A DNA stretch of 64,000 bases from Glandiceps talaboti (lineage: Eukaryota > Hemichordata > Enteropneusta > Spengelidae). Below the pieces are notes generated by a model that ran no database searches, was not told the origin of the DNA, and saw only the letters and a list, made by a program, of their open reading frames with translations. The position numbers were made by a program, and so were the translations under genes. Location: positions 21,723,503 to 21,787,502 of the forward strand of contig NC_135551.1 in the NCBI RefSeq assembly GCF_964340395.1, given 5' to 3'. Numbering within the stretch: position 1 is the stretch's first letter; each line of letters begins with the position of its first letter. Shown one piece after another: positions 13,387-31,439 of the stretch.

Positions 13387-16300
13387 CACCGACATCTGAA
13401 AAAATTGTAAAACTTTTAGCCTCTGAACGAGTAGATATATTGCAGGGATTTGCTGCTTTTCTATACTACTGTTATCTGTAAGAATTGAGGCAGGTGAGAT
13501 TATGGAGCTGTGATTATTCTTTTCTTTCGTGAATGTTGTGAGGAGATACTGGCATGAGCGCCACCAATTGTCAGGGTGTGATCATTTATCGTTTTGCAAC
13601 TGTGGGGTGGAGAAAGTAGTTGTGCACTCTCTGGACTCCATGATTTATATATGCTGTAGCAATTCATCAAATTGTAATGGGCATGTCACGCTAGAGCAAC
13701 AGTAAGCAAATGTATACAGGATGACATTGCGCATGCCCACGGTCGTTTTAAGTTTTAAGTAAGGATCGTGTCATCATCAATCAGTCTACTAAGAACACAT
13801 TTGATAATAGTGCTAAACCAGAGAATTCGAAGGCGGTGCATGTCTGGGGTCGTACCGTCACAGGGCCGGGCAAGAAGTTAAATCTCAGTATTGGAATCTG
13901 ACGCTGACTAGATTTTAACATGTTCCGGTCTCAATTCCGGGTACCATTCAAGTTATCAAAACTTGGATTAAACGCTAGCCTCACTTTGCAGTTCAATTTC
14001 AATCTGTTTTATTATACTCGAACATCGACGTGTATATCACTGTCACCATAGCACCTACATCACTCTGTTTTACTAATGAAGATTCTCTCACTTTAGTACA
14101 ATGAAACCTTGTCAATATTTACTGGCATGCGAAATGAGAGCGCCACCAATGGTTACAATATCATTTACTCGCCTAATACAACATGTAGATTTGCAATATG
14201 CGCGTGTCTTTTAGTTTGGGGTAGGGTTTTCAAGCATTTTAGTTCTCATCCAAAAAAAATTATTTTAGTGGAATCAGTTTTGTGCCCATAAATACAAATA
14301 TTTCTGCAAAAGAAATACTGAGAAATGGAAGACTTTTCGCTATAGTAAATGCATGGCAATAAAATACATTAGAATGTCAATAAACGAGCAATTTTCTCAT
14401 TACACACAGGCTTTATATTCATTGTAATACATACTACTGCATACTGATTTGAAATTGGTTGTGCTGTCTAAAATAATTAATTTTAACTGTTTAAGTTAGA
14501 AACGGGGGTGGGGATCTGAGGCCTAACAAAAAGAATTCTTTTATCCTGCACTGAATTATTGATGTCGTCCCTAACAAGTGTCCAAACAATTTCAAAACAT
14601 ATTATTTTCGCAGATTTAAGTACGTCAGACATAGTTCAATGATAATTGGTGATTAACATTTTTTTTTAAAATAAAGCATTTTTTTTATTCCTTTATTTAA
14701 TTAATGTACATTGTTAACAAGTCACGTGGAAATGTTACAGAAGTTTTGAATGTTTCTTGAAATGTACGAAAGACACTTGTTGAAAACCATTCATTCCAAA
14801 ATTCATCAGGAGAATTAATGAGGTCTTTATCACCTACACAAATGAAAACATGTTGAACGGATGAACCATCTATAAGTTTTAAAGTCAAATGAAAGAATGT
14901 ACTTTTCAAAGATTAAACAACTAACAAGAGTTATTGAATTGAATAACGATCACCTCCAGGTATGTAAGCTTGGTGCCCTTTCAATTGATTCAATGGTGCG
15001 ATGCACGCATGAACAACTTGAAAAGAAAACCTGAAAAGGACGAGGGTCTATGGCCAGACTTGTGTAAATATTAGCTTCCTTCCTATGTGTATTATTATTA
15101 CACCAGACACGCCTTCCAATATGCAACAAAAACCACTACTACCTATGTCACACGCCCAACGCAAAAGTTGTTCAGGCCTCGGGATTTCTCTCATCATGAT
15201 CATACTTGACTATAATCAGCTTGCTAATTCTCTTTACATGTAATATAAACACTAGGAACTCAGGTTGATGGCGTTGAAGTTGTAAATGTGATCTTAAAAA
15301 TTCTGATGTGTTTACTGGTAAACCGATTCATCAAATTGTGATGGGCTGTCATGTCACGATAGTGATTGCGCATGCTCCACTGCAGTTACAATTCTCAAAG
15401 TTTGTGCGAGGTCGAACTTTTGTCATTGGGGAGTACCATGTGTCGCATTGCTGTGACCCTCTCTTACATTTCTGGTCTGCCAAGTGACAATCGTACGATT
15501 GTTACTCTAAAATGTGGATTTTAAAGTTGTTATTTAAGTAATATTTCGGCGAAATTGTGTCATGGAGCAATTGCAAGGTAAGTGTATTTTAAAGTCTACT
15601 TTTTCCCTGCATGAAATGAAAATCGTCAACTTTGTTTGAAGCATTTCTTCTTTTCATTTATTTGTCATGCGCATAGCTCATGTATCGTCTGCCAGTACAA
15701 TTCTACACGTAGCACTATTTGTATAAATTTGCGAAATGTAGACATACACAAGACACAATAAGTCTCAAATAGAATATGTCGGCATTTCAAAGGTAGCCTC
15801 CCGACTAACATTAAAATGCAAGTGTGAAACCTGGTTGTTTTGGCAGAAATATAGGAAAAGTTGGGTCAAAATAAAATAAAATACAATATTTATTAAGATA
15901 ACACTAATGCGATGACCCGAGATTGAAACATAACCTTGATCTTAGATAAGTGTACTAGAACGCTGCCTTGTAGGCCAACTGAAGATATCATTTGGGTCTT
16001 ACGACGAGCTTTAATTTACACGTAGTACCCTTATTGCATACAAACCTGAGGCCGACATCGCTATGATAGACAGTTCTATATATCTGTTGATTTCTAGCTT
16101 ATTACAGTCAAGCGTTCATCAGATACGAGCAATCAACATATATATTCTTGCCGTATGCTGAAATTTCCTGTTATTTGTCGCTTGATCATCAAGCAATCAT
16201 TGTCTCATTTGATAGTGCTTTTCTCGACGTATTTTTGTCTGTATTTTGTGTAAGGTTGCAGAACGAAAAGTACGTTTACCATTGATGTATAGTAAATTAA

Positions 16301-16621
16301 GATTGGATGATGGGGAAAAATGGGGAATACTTTTTAATGTCACTATGTGTATATACGGACGACCACGTACCAAACATGGACGGTTCGATACCTGGTATTT
16401 TTCATTCACTTTTTTCAAACATAATTATGATTGTCGTTTAACATAATTATGATTGTCGTTTCAGCGTCAACCAGATTAAACTAAATGCCTTCCGTAATAA
16501 GGGTAGTTTTGCAATTTCATGATTTATGCATGAAATTTAGCTCTATATTTGCGATTTTTCAAGTCCCAGTTAAAGTTGTCAAAAATGTTGTTCAAATGCC
16601 CTCTGCCTATTCTCAGCACAT

Positions 16622-16756
16622 GCCGACGATGGGGTTAATGCGACAAAAACTATATGTGACAAAGTTGATGAAAGTTGGAAGCAGAAACGTATTGGATTTG
16701 GAGCAGATGGTGCGTCTGTAAATCTCGTTAGAAACAGGAATGTAAACACTTTACCA
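16622..16756 (+). pseudogene. hAT-like transposase fragment
   Basis: One frame reads CDKVDESWKQKRIGFGADGA followed by SVN, then LVRNRNV. The GFGADGASVN core after a Trp-Lys run matches the segment around the second catalytic Asp in hAT-superfamily transposases and in ZNF862/KIAA1586-like domesticated relatives. I see no zinc finger, first Asp block or dimerisation domain nearby and no terminal repeats. It is therefore a fossil scrap, or less likely one exon of a domesticated gene. Confidence 0.5.
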
Positions 16757-19721
16757 CAGACAAGTATAGTCGTTGGGGGACGTCAACGCTTGAGTCTACA
16801 CTGATTTTCTCACAAAAGATTTGGAAGTTCTAATCAGCTTGCTTCTTTTCAACATACAGAGGACACGTTTCCAATCGTTTTCAATGATGTCTTTATAGTA
16901 CTGCACAACTCTCAAACTCACGAAAAACGATAATGAATGATAAGATGTTGCGTCCTGGTGTACTGTATTACATTTGTACGACACTTGCAACGATGACGTT
17001 TGTTTTGTTGGCTGTGATTACGAGTCCTACTGTTGAATTGAATTGAAAGTTATTTCACCAGATAAAAAACCTAAATTACACTTTCCGAGAACATACTAGT
17101 ATGACGTTACGAGCTGTACACAATGAAATTTTTTACTTGCGATAGCAACGTCTACATGTACATGTATGTACCGCGGCCCATATCGCCGCGCCGATGAATA
17201 ACAAAAACAAAACGCGCATACATGTACGTACTAAGGTACATCGTACAGTGCACTTCCTTTTAGACATATTCGTGACCTTATTGTATGACTTTGGTTTCCT
17301 TGTCAGTGACTGAAGACCAGTCATTTATAAATGCAAAATTTAATGCATTGTTCACAAGATTGAGAGCAGTTGGGTGTGACTTAGAGTGAGAACAGAGCCA
17401 GAGGTTCGTCGGGCTGTATACTAGCGTGTTCTCCGGAGCGTCAGTCATACGTCGTGCGGAACTGTGTGCTCTAGCGGTAGACCTCACCCAGCTACTCTGG
17501 AACGCAGTGTATGCTCAGTGCTCACCGTCAATAAATTATTTGGCCGTTCCTGATCTGTTCTGATTTTTTTTTCTGGTAATGATGATTTCACAAAATCCTT
17601 TAATAATAATAATGATGACTTTATTGCCACATATAAACTTAAAAAGTTTACAATGGAAGTCGGTGTGGTTTCGTAGTCAAAACACAAAAGATACAAAAAC
17701 TAGGATATAATACAATGACAGACACAAATAAAAAGGCTGTGACTAAAAAATGTTCTGATCTAAGTACCTGCTAAAAATGTATATCATGCTCTGTTTAGTG
17801 TGCGTATGGCCGTGGGGTAGAAACTTTTACTTTTAAAGATTGACAACCGATCAGACCTTCAATTACATAGATGTTCACATGAAGTATATGGATGGCGGTT
17901 CAACCACAGTTAGCGTACGTACACACTGTGTAGTCAGGTAGTCAGTAAGTGTAGTAAGTCGATATAACCCCACTAAATAGTACTACCGTTACGGTGTTAT
18001 GATCTCAATTCGACGACTACTTTCGACCCAATTTTTTCCTACATCTGCTAATTTAAAACATATACTTTTTATTATCATAACTTACCAGTCAGTATTCTGT
18101 AGTCTGTCGACAATGACATCGCCATTGCCGTACAAATAAATAGTCAGCGGTTTGTGATGCTATGATCGTACTAGTACCGTTTGCTTCATTTCTTACAGTG
18201 TTTATCAAAGACAACGGGTATTTTAGAAGTGATGTCAACACTTTGTGGCCAATTGACCATGTGAAACATCAATATAATGTCGAACGCCTTCTATGGCTTT
18301 ACAATTTGTCTTCCGAAATTATTAGAATTGTTTATTTTATAGTAATGCGATTTTTTTATTTGTATAATAAGTTATCTGATCCTATTTAATTAAGTTATAT
18401 CTTAATACAAGCAGGTTTGAGATCTGTTAGTTGCAAGTGATGGTATACAGAAATATGTACGCCCCAAAACGTATAAAACTGTTAATATTGTGTCTGAGAT
18501 TTTAACCTGTTCAGGCCACAACGCTACGTTTTGTTGTCAACACTAGCAGTTATACTGTGCAGTAAACGTAGTCCGACTTTGTTATCACATGACGCAAAAT
18601 TAAAATGGACTAACATGCGCGGTGAACTAGGGAGTCTGGTAGACCCCCCTTTTTTAGTTTTTAGTTTACCGTGTTAAGAAATCCAAATGCCACTTTATTG
18701 TTTCTCTCGTTTAATCTGAATGATAATTTCCTCTGATAATTTCAATCATTATAAAGATTTCATTAAAAAAAAGATGAACATTCACAAAGAAGTAATTTAG
18801 TCCAGATATTTCAACTTATCCAATGTCTATCACTGCCTTGAGGTGTATTGTAGATCCACCAAATAGCATTCTTCTAATGCGTGTAAAAATAACTCCACTT
18901 ATCTGTTCTCGTTCCATTTGAGATTTAAACGAGAAGACCATAATGTCAAATCTAAATGTGGCAATCGTGGCAAACTACAGACAAATCTCAAAAAGTTGAA
19001 TTGTCATTCGTATTTGACACAATATTGTGCTGTGATGAATAAAATTTTACTACGCTGTTTATGTTCAGAAGAACTTTCTAGGCGGTACGTAAACACCTCC
19101 AATGAGGTGACATGTCGTCGTCTTGTAATTAAGGTTTGTCGACCTGAAAAATTAGCCTATACATGAACCCGGCCGTTTAATCAGCTCTTTGAGATAACTA
19201 CGGATGTTGACTTTTGACTTTGCGGTAGTGACCAACGAGCTGCAGTAGTCTAGTAGAGACCCTATGAGCTGCAGTAGAGACCCTATGAGCAGGTATCATC
19301 TTCATCGAACGAAATAAATTATGACTTGTCAAGTATTCAGGAAAACTCAAGATAAAATGTCCTCAGTCCAGAAAAGTCGAAAATGGATGCCATTTCATTA
19401 TCATGTATTCAAGCACTTTTCGTAGTAAATTACGAAACTTTATTCTGTCACCACTCATGCAGTGTGTCCGCCGGGAGATTCCATTTTCACTGCAGGTTTC
19501 TTAGTGTAAGCATAATTAAGAGTTGGGCCAAAGTTAAGAATAGGGGCAGGTTACCAAGTAAGGTCAGTATTAAGGGACAAGTAATTAAATGAGGACAAGT
19601 TGTAGATCACTAAATATAGGTTTGCTTTTCAGACATTTTTTATACTGTATCAACCATCCTATGTGCTTTATCAAACCACAGGGGAATCAAGCTTCAATGG
19701 TTACACTAACGACAAAGAAAC

Positions 19722-19829
19722 AAGCAAGCAAGCAAGCTTAAAAAAAAAAAAAAAAAAACGACAACAACAAACACGCGCGCGCGCACACACACACACAGAC
19801 AAACAAACAAACAAACAAACAAACAAACA
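19722..19829 (+). repeat. AAGC, poly-A, CA and CAAA runs
   Basis: Short AAGC units lead into a poly-A run, then CG/CA dinucleotides, then (CAAA)n. This is simple sequence with no linked gene. Confidence 0.85.
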
Positions 19830-20681
19830 CAGAAACGAACTACTACTATCTCTTTTGACAACATGACATTTGACGATAACGTGATTACATATCAATATTA
19901 ACCAGTCTGTGAAACGACCATTACAATATATTTTCACTATTTTAGAAATAGTCCCACGATATCTCCAATTATTTGTTTCCTTGGTTGTTGTTGTAAGCAT
20001 AGTCAATCTCGCCCAAGTCCCCTCTAATCATGCTGATAAGTGTGATTATTCATCAGATATAATTCAGGCAACCATTAGGTAAACGGCAGAGCTCTGGTAA
20101 ACGGCCAGGACAGTCTGTAACCCTAGCCACGGCACTGTCAGAAACCACAGTGTGTCGTATAACCATTTAATCACAGACAAGTAAGTAAATACTTGTCTGC
20201 GGTTTAATACTGGTATTTAAGTGGCCTTGAGGTCATGGGTTACAATTCCTTTGTGTTCTTCTCTGAACTCCAAGTCACGAAATCTCAACAGTAAACCATT
20301 CGATGGAGACATGCTGGCAAGGCTAACATGACCCTATCCCGCCTCGCGGGCAGCTAGTACCAAGGCAAACACGAAACACATATCACAAAACAAAAATTAA
20401 AAAATTAAAAATTATCTTTCTCTATCCTCAACAAAACATAATCACTCTCTTGGAGTAAGCTTATACTCTAGGTATTTTGCTATTGAACGAGTATACAAAA
20501 ACCCATTTTTAGTTCTGCTCGCAGATTGAGTACGTCGGGACTCCAGTCTGACATTGTCCCTTTACCCCTCTCATAGAGATGGAAAGAGAATTGTAGAATT
20601 TAGTCCAAACAACCCGGTGTGAAATTTAAAGCAAGTGACTCATGATGACTATATACTACTATAGCTCCTAGTAACTTAACA

Positions 20682-20710
20682 GCCGACGATCTACCTTCAT
20701 ATGTCGCCAT
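20682..20710 (-). pseudogene. Decayed exon 1 of the second gene in copy B
   Basis: The minus strand keeps ATGGCGACATATGAAGG, then an internal deletion removes about 35 bp of the exon found at 12453-12511. The donor is broken: CTG-GTAAG in A has become CTG-TTAAG. The Rossmann-type GKVAIVG segment is gone, so this copy cannot code the same N-terminus. Confidence 0.7.
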
Positions 20711-20817
20711 ATTTTCACAAAGTCATACCACTTATGGTTATAGGCTTCATTTAGGAGAGCTCAACAAATGAAATTTGTGTCACCCCAACTGACTTATTAT
20801 AAGTTTACGATTGATTG

Positions 20818-20889
20818 GTTGCATGTATGTATGTATGTATGTATGTATGTATGTATGTATGTATGTATGTATGTATGTATGTATGTATA
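20818..20889 (+). repeat. GTAT tetranucleotide array
   Basis: About 17 GTAT units inside copy B, at the position equivalent to bases 12346-12360 of copy A, where no array exists. Confidence 0.9.
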
Positions 20890-22639
20890 GAATTAAATAA
20901 ACCAGTCCGATGAAAGGTCAGATAAATATCACATGATAAGCTTTTAGGACATGTAAGTGGTTGACCCCAAAACATAGACAGTGAATAAATTGAAAAGTCG
21001 ACATCCACATAAGCCTATAAGAATCACATGTCTTCAAGATCGCCTGACACCTGATACATTTAATTGTTATAAATGTGAGGCAATATTAACCTGTTGACAT
21101 CGCTATTTGTGATAATTTTGTTTTTTCTGTGGTTATATTAGTGAAACAAGCATCGCGATGTAAACAGGCAAAGACAATAGTAGTAGGCCTAATATACGTA
21201 TAGTGACTGAACGATCTGTGTGTTTGACCTCATATTACCTTGACGTGACCTTTACCCAACATCACAATGAATTGCAATCAAGGGTACCAGTATACGTGTG
21301 TCCATTGACAGTAGGGAGGTTTAGATACATTATCGTGTAGGCATACACATAATGATGAATACAAAGTTGTGTTTAAATTAGTTACGCGTTCAGAATACAA
21401 ACGTATGGAAGACCGAAAAACAAAACTGCAACCTGCGACTTGCCAGCCTCGATTTTCTCATTTTCTCGTAAAATACTAGAGTTTAGGGTATTTATTGTCG
21501 ACAAGAGCGATTTGGCACATTGAATTGGAACATACCATACAGTTTCGTCCGGCCTGAAAAGCTACCTTTATTACAACCCCATGAGCTAGCTATTTGATGT
21601 ACTGTTCGTACTCTTGAAGTGATCTGTGACCTGTGAGTGTGACCTAGCTTTAAGCGTTCGGTCAATGCACAGTCTGTGGAATAATTAATCTTACCAGTAC
21701 ACATGTATGTTTCGCTCTTGCAAGTGTTGTGGTCGAAAATAAATGATAACATGACTATGTTATGCATAATACACTCAAAGTTACATTCGATAATGCAATT
21801 TGTTGGATGATGCACACAGCCTCACCACGGCGCGGCAGCCATTTTACTTTTTGCTGGGCCGGCAAGTCATAGTACACATGCCAGCATTATAACAAGGGAA
21901 CCGATAGCTGGATTCGCAGGGAATATGCTACCTGACATGCTGTATCTTAAAGGCACCCCTAAAATAACCCCAGAATATCCTAAAATAAAATAGAACAATG
22001 AAGTCACAGGTTTGCAACTGGCAGTCGCAGGTTGAAGTTTTGCAACTAGCAGGTCACAGGTCGCTGTCCTCACCGGTCTTGCATACAAACGTTAAAGACA
22101 TTGAATGTGCATGAATGCCTGAGTTGCTGTGAATCACGTGACTATGATGCTACACGTATAGAACACACATAAATATGCGCATCTAAATCTCTCTAATAAA
22201 AATGCTATAGTGACCTGACTTACCCTGACATGACCTGATCTGACCTTTCCGAAGGCCTTATAGCAACTTATATATAAAATATATTCTGTGTAGCATGGCT
22301 TTACCAAAACAACGTTACACTGACGGTATCACTAGCATCCCCATTCATACCATCACAACATTCGTGGCTGACTTGAATTTATTGTCTTTTATCTCAAGAC
22401 TTTGAATTGCGGAAGGGCAAAATGGGGTAATATGATGGGAATTCTGTAATTTTCTAAAATTAAAACATCATGAAAATGGGGTACGTTTGTGGGTCTTGTT
22501 GAAAACATGACAACTTTCATCATTGATAAACACAACCTCAAAAACAGTAATCATATCAATTGACTCACATATTTAAACTCACTATCAAAGCATTCTTACA
22601 TGCAGCTAAACATTTACACGATTTACAAAATCAAACAAT

Positions 22640-23903
22640 AATTACAATGTAATCAATTTTATTATTCTCACAAGTTGACTTCATTTACAGCAAAACAATT
22701 CATTACATTGGCAATACTCACTTAGTCGAGTATAAATTATTATTTAACTTATCTCTTTCGGTGATTTTCTTTTCAAGTCTAGAATATATACAATGACAGA
22801 TTCCAAAGTACAGCTGTAATAACTGTTGTCTTTTCATTCTGTGCAGACTGACATTGTTTCGTGAAATGAATTATTACACTGTAAGGTAGCATAGTCTATA
22901 TCATGGCTGAGAGAGACAGAGACAGACAGACAGACAAACAGATGACTGTTGGAACAAGAGTGATGCGAGGTAGGGAAGAGAGGGAAGAAGGTGGGCAAGA
23001 AAGAACTAGAGAATAGGGAAAAGAGATGGAAAAAGAACAACGCAGGGTATAAAGGAGAACACAGAGCAACAAAGGAGGGATGTGAAGGAAACTGGGGGAG
23101 TTAGAAAGGAGAGAGAAGTGACGTGAGGCATGATAAGGAATAAGAATGCGAGGGAATGGCAGTTAGATAAACAGACAAGACAATAGTTTTTCTAACCTGT
23201 GCTGATCTCAGGTGAGATTCAATAGCATTCGTCAAATCCTTTATCTAAATAAAGGAAATGACGTACGCCAGTCGTCTATGCACCACCGTCTTTGAAACAC
23301 ACAGGTTGCCATGGTAACATTTTAAAGATAAGCAAAGGTACACTGTAATACCTGATTATATAAATATCTGGTGTCAAGGACACTCAGAATCAATCTAGCT
23401 AAAATGCCAAAAAATGCTAGTAAGTACCCGGATGATGAAGGCAGAATAAGAGTTGGTGGGTTGTTTTGTTTTTGTTTTGCTGGGCTTTTTTTTTGGGGGG
23501 GGGGGGTTCTTCATTTAGAGCAGAGTATTACAAAATCAGTATTGTCAGGGTTCTGAAATCCGAGGGTGATAACTAAAGTTTTATTTCCACAAACAACAAA
23601 TTGATATCCATACTCTGTAGCGAAAATGTTCAATATTGAAGGGAAGATATGAAGTGGTAAGTTACTCTACTTACACCAGCAAATGCATGGATTGTTAGTA
23701 CTAATTGGGAGTAAGTAAAACCATTGCCGAGTTGTATCTTTTTTGACTAATAGAAAAGTATGAGGGATGGGTACCGCTAGCATTTCAACAAAAGGTTAGT
23801 GAATTTGGACCTAACAACTAAAGTGGAGATGCCAAATCAATGATGATGTATTCTATGATGAACCAGAATAGAAAGGTGCTGTCCGGGTATGGCATATGTA
23901 TTC
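22640..23903 (-). other. 3' UTR exon of copy B with poly(A) signal
   Basis: On the minus strand the acceptor TTTCTTTACAG opens the exon at 23903, and AATAAA lies at 22663-22658. The 300 bp before the signal are nearly the same as in copies A and C, although the flanking DNA has changed more. The CT tract seen in A and C is reduced here. Confidence 0.5.
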
Positions 23904-24617
23904 CTGTAAAGAAAATAAGAAGCAAGTTGAGTATTCAAACTAAATCATAGTCATGTAAGATTATTTAACTTGTAAAAAAAAGTAGGACACGGTCTTGAAT
24001 ATGCTCAATTCTTGCTCTTATTGATGTAGTGTATACAAATATACAGACATCAGTATCTTGAGAGTATAAGAAACGACAAAGTATGAACTTTCAATTTTAT
24101 TTTTAAAAAAGTAGTCTTTCCATAGTTTTTCTTATTTCTTGTTTTTTCTTTCTTCCTTCAAGTCTGTTTTATGCTTCTTAGAGGCTATTAGAATCTATGT
24201 TGGCACCAGTGCTGTGATGGCAAAACTATTCTACGAAGTTCATTTAATATTATTACCAACTATCATTTTTGATAGAGAACATTTGCCATTATTTTGAAAT
24301 TCATGTTCTCCATTGCCAAAAAAACAATAAACCTATAACCCTAAATCGACCGTGACTTCAAAGAGTGACGCCTCCACCCTTCCTGACCCCGACTCCCACC
24401 TCATACACAAATCCCACATTCGAAATCACTCCCACACATCCTTGTGGATGAGTATCGGTTTGCGTCTATTAGTAAAGAACTTAAAGAAGTCCAGTCGTAG
24501 GTAAAACACATACGATGTGGTCGTATTAACCTCCCGGATTACCCTCTACTGTGTCCTGTAGGTGACACTTGTACACATGATTAATATACCATGACAAATG
24601 TATTTACATACCTGTAT

Positions 24618-28770
<4,153 letters not shown>

Positions 28771-28838
28771 TTTGCGTCTCTTCCTCTGTCTTCGAATTCG
28801 ACTGAGATGCAGGTATCAAATCAACGAACTTCAAATGG

Positions 28839-28886
28839 CTTTATAGATTTCTTTGCGCATGTCCCTTGGAACTGTACGGTGATTGG
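28839..28886 (-). promoter_or_regulatory. TATA promoter of copy B gene
   Basis: On the minus strand TATAAAG is at 28845-28839, 75 bp before the ATG, with CCAAT at 28886-28882 upstream. The order and spacing match copies A and C. Confidence 0.75.
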
Positions 28887-29456
28887 TCCAGACAAAGTCT
28901 GTCTTGTTTCTACAGATGAATAATGATTGGACAATTACTAGTATTATCGTAACCATTGGCAATCTGTATGTTTACGCGAACAAATAGAAACATATTACTT
29001 GGTTGCTATGCTACGGCACGTGTATCAACAGGTGTGGCTCGTATACATGATTGATTTGTTATGATGTAACAAGTACAGAAAGAACGAGAAAGTTATATCA
29101 CCGAAACGAGTCAATCCGTCAAATTTTCCCCTCTATGTGTGGCTCTACGTCGGTATACCTGTCTGACTAGCTGTTAGAAATTCTCTCTCTCACTTTAGTC
29201 TTTGCCTGTTTATTTGACAGCCTCACGTCATTTCTCTCATATCCCGCCTTTGTTGCTCTCTTGCTTCCTCTCTCTTCCTTGCAGTGTTTTCTTTTATACC
29301 TTCCCTGTTTTTCCCCATCTCTTTACCCTATTCTCTCATTCTTTTTTGCCCACCTTCTTTCCCTCGCTTCCACCTATCTTTCCTACCTCGCATCAAGTGC
29401 TTGTTCACATCCTAATCACCTGTTTGTGTCGCTGTTACTTTGTCAATGTCTCCGCT

Positions 29457-29556
<100 letters not shown>

Positions 29557-30883
29557 TCTGCTTTTGTATCTTTCTTAGTCCATATGCATACCTGCCTGTG
29601 TCTCTCTGTCTGTCTCTCTGTCTGATCTTTCTGTCTTATCTCACTGTCCAATGAGTTGTCAAGAACAATTTAAAAGACAACTGTACAAATTGTGCAAAGT
29701 TTCGTTCATCTCAATAATTGTTGATATACATTTTCCGCCAATCAAATTTGTTCATAACGATCCAATTTTCAATAGGCGCTGACATGAGTAATTTAATGAA
29801 ACAGCTAGATCGAAGTTGGTGCGTTTCTTAAATTCAATCAAAGAAATCATTTGACAAGACATTTGTTTGTCGCTAGTTCTAAATACCGATTGCAAGGTCG
29901 ATATTCTAGGTAATCGTTGCTGACGAGTTCCCTGAAGCTGCACGTAAAGCCCATTTAATTCCCAACGAACATCGGTGCTGAATACGACGGTTTGTCTGTC
30001 TGGTGAAGGAAGTGTACGTACGAGAAACTACTTGAAGTTGATGACAAAGTATCAAGGCTGAGCATTTGCCGATCATGATATATGAAAGCCAATTTCTGGC
30101 AGTAGTTTTTGCACATTTTAAAATAGAAACGATGCACATTAATATTTCGAGTATACTATATACCTATACTGTAAACGAACGCCGGGATTGGAACGTTTAT
30201 ACACCGGGGGAATTCATGGAGTATGAGTTGGCTACCAAATGTGCATATTTGGAACGATGTGATATTCAGGACGTCCACTTTGCGTGACGCCACCAGTTGA
30301 CGGAAAATTTTTCCATACCCTACAAATTCAAGGTGATAGAAAATCTTAATTTGTGAAATTTGACTCATTCTTGAATCATGTTTGCAGTAAATCACAACCT
30401 TTTAGGATACCTGGTATATGAGAGAAATTCTAATATAGTATACATACCGATAATATAACCGACGAGTTAACACTTCTAAGTACAGTGATGTCCGCTCCGA
30501 CCAAACGCGGTAAGATTCGTAGTGTTAGTCGGTGACAGTAGGGTGCTATCAATTAAATTTGTTATTATCTTTCTGATTCCAAAACCCCCTAACAGATTCT
30601 AATCCCAATGAATGTTAGTTCGTCATCATGAATCATCATGGGTCACAAATGATCTGTTCTTTAATGACGTGTCAATTTTATTCGGATTAGGCTTATTGTA
30701 AGATCATGATTTATTTCAATTATACACCAGGCCTCCCGGTCCACATGCCTTGTAGCAAAATAGACACCCCATAATATATCTAATTCCCTCCATGTGTAGT
30801 GTTGGTTTGAGTGGTTTCCAAGCTTACGGAATGTAGCATCGCATTCTCTGTTTTGGTATATAGAGGTGAGTACACCAATCAAT

Positions 30884-31390
30884 CAATCATTCCCTCCACC
30901 CCTCCCTCCATTCATTCATCCATCCATCCATCCACCGAGCTAGCCAGCCAGCCAGCTTACCAGAGATAAAGACACAGGCACAACATCTCTTTCCATTTAT
31001 TGTCGCAATGATGTATTAAAATTGCTGGATGGACGGAAGGTTGGTTAGTGCTAGTATCATTATATGAATTGTTTTAATTGAAGTGTAAGTTTCACCTATA
31101 CACACCAATTCAAGAACCACAATTCTAATTTCCAGAAAGAAACTTGAATTTGTACATTTTTAGATATTTAACTGAAGTCACATCTCTTAATTTCAACGCT
31201 TCATGCTTTCTACAGAAAAAATGTATAAATTGTATGTCTTCAAGAGAGTGTTGTATAAAAGTTATTTTTAGTTCTAATAATTACCATGTTAGGATTCCTT
31301 CCCCAAGTCATCGAATCGTTTGTTAGAAGAATCTTCGTCTATGACTGTGCTTTCGTACAAACAACACAATAAATCTCGAATTGGTGAAAT
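30884..31390 (+). repeat. About 500-bp repeat, inverted partner at 49965-50505
   Basis: Starts with tetranucleotide runs (ATCA, ATCC, AGCC) and continues into unique sequence ending near AATCTCG. The reverse complement is found at 49965-50505 with clear similarity throughout. No coding sequence is seen. It may be a non-autonomous mobile element. Confidence 0.7.
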
Positions 31391-31439
31391 AAAATGCACC
31401 GTTTGCTCTATTTTTAAAACAATCATTTCTACCAGATGA

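Larger units (their letters stand above)
13496..20639. other. Spacer between copies A and B, mostly unrecognised
   Basis: No gene can be supported here except a hAT transposase scrap near 16622. A diverged repeat pair lies at 13657-13760 and 15321-15390 (shared ATTCATCAAATTG and GCGCATGC). A possible first exon MEQLQ followed by GTAAGT lies at 15562, with nothing downstream to support it. A TAA/TGA-rich stretch at 17567-17690 resembles a LINE or SINE tail. CA, CAAA and poly-A runs lie at 19722-19829. Short ORFs here have no recognisable domain. Confidence 0.5.
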
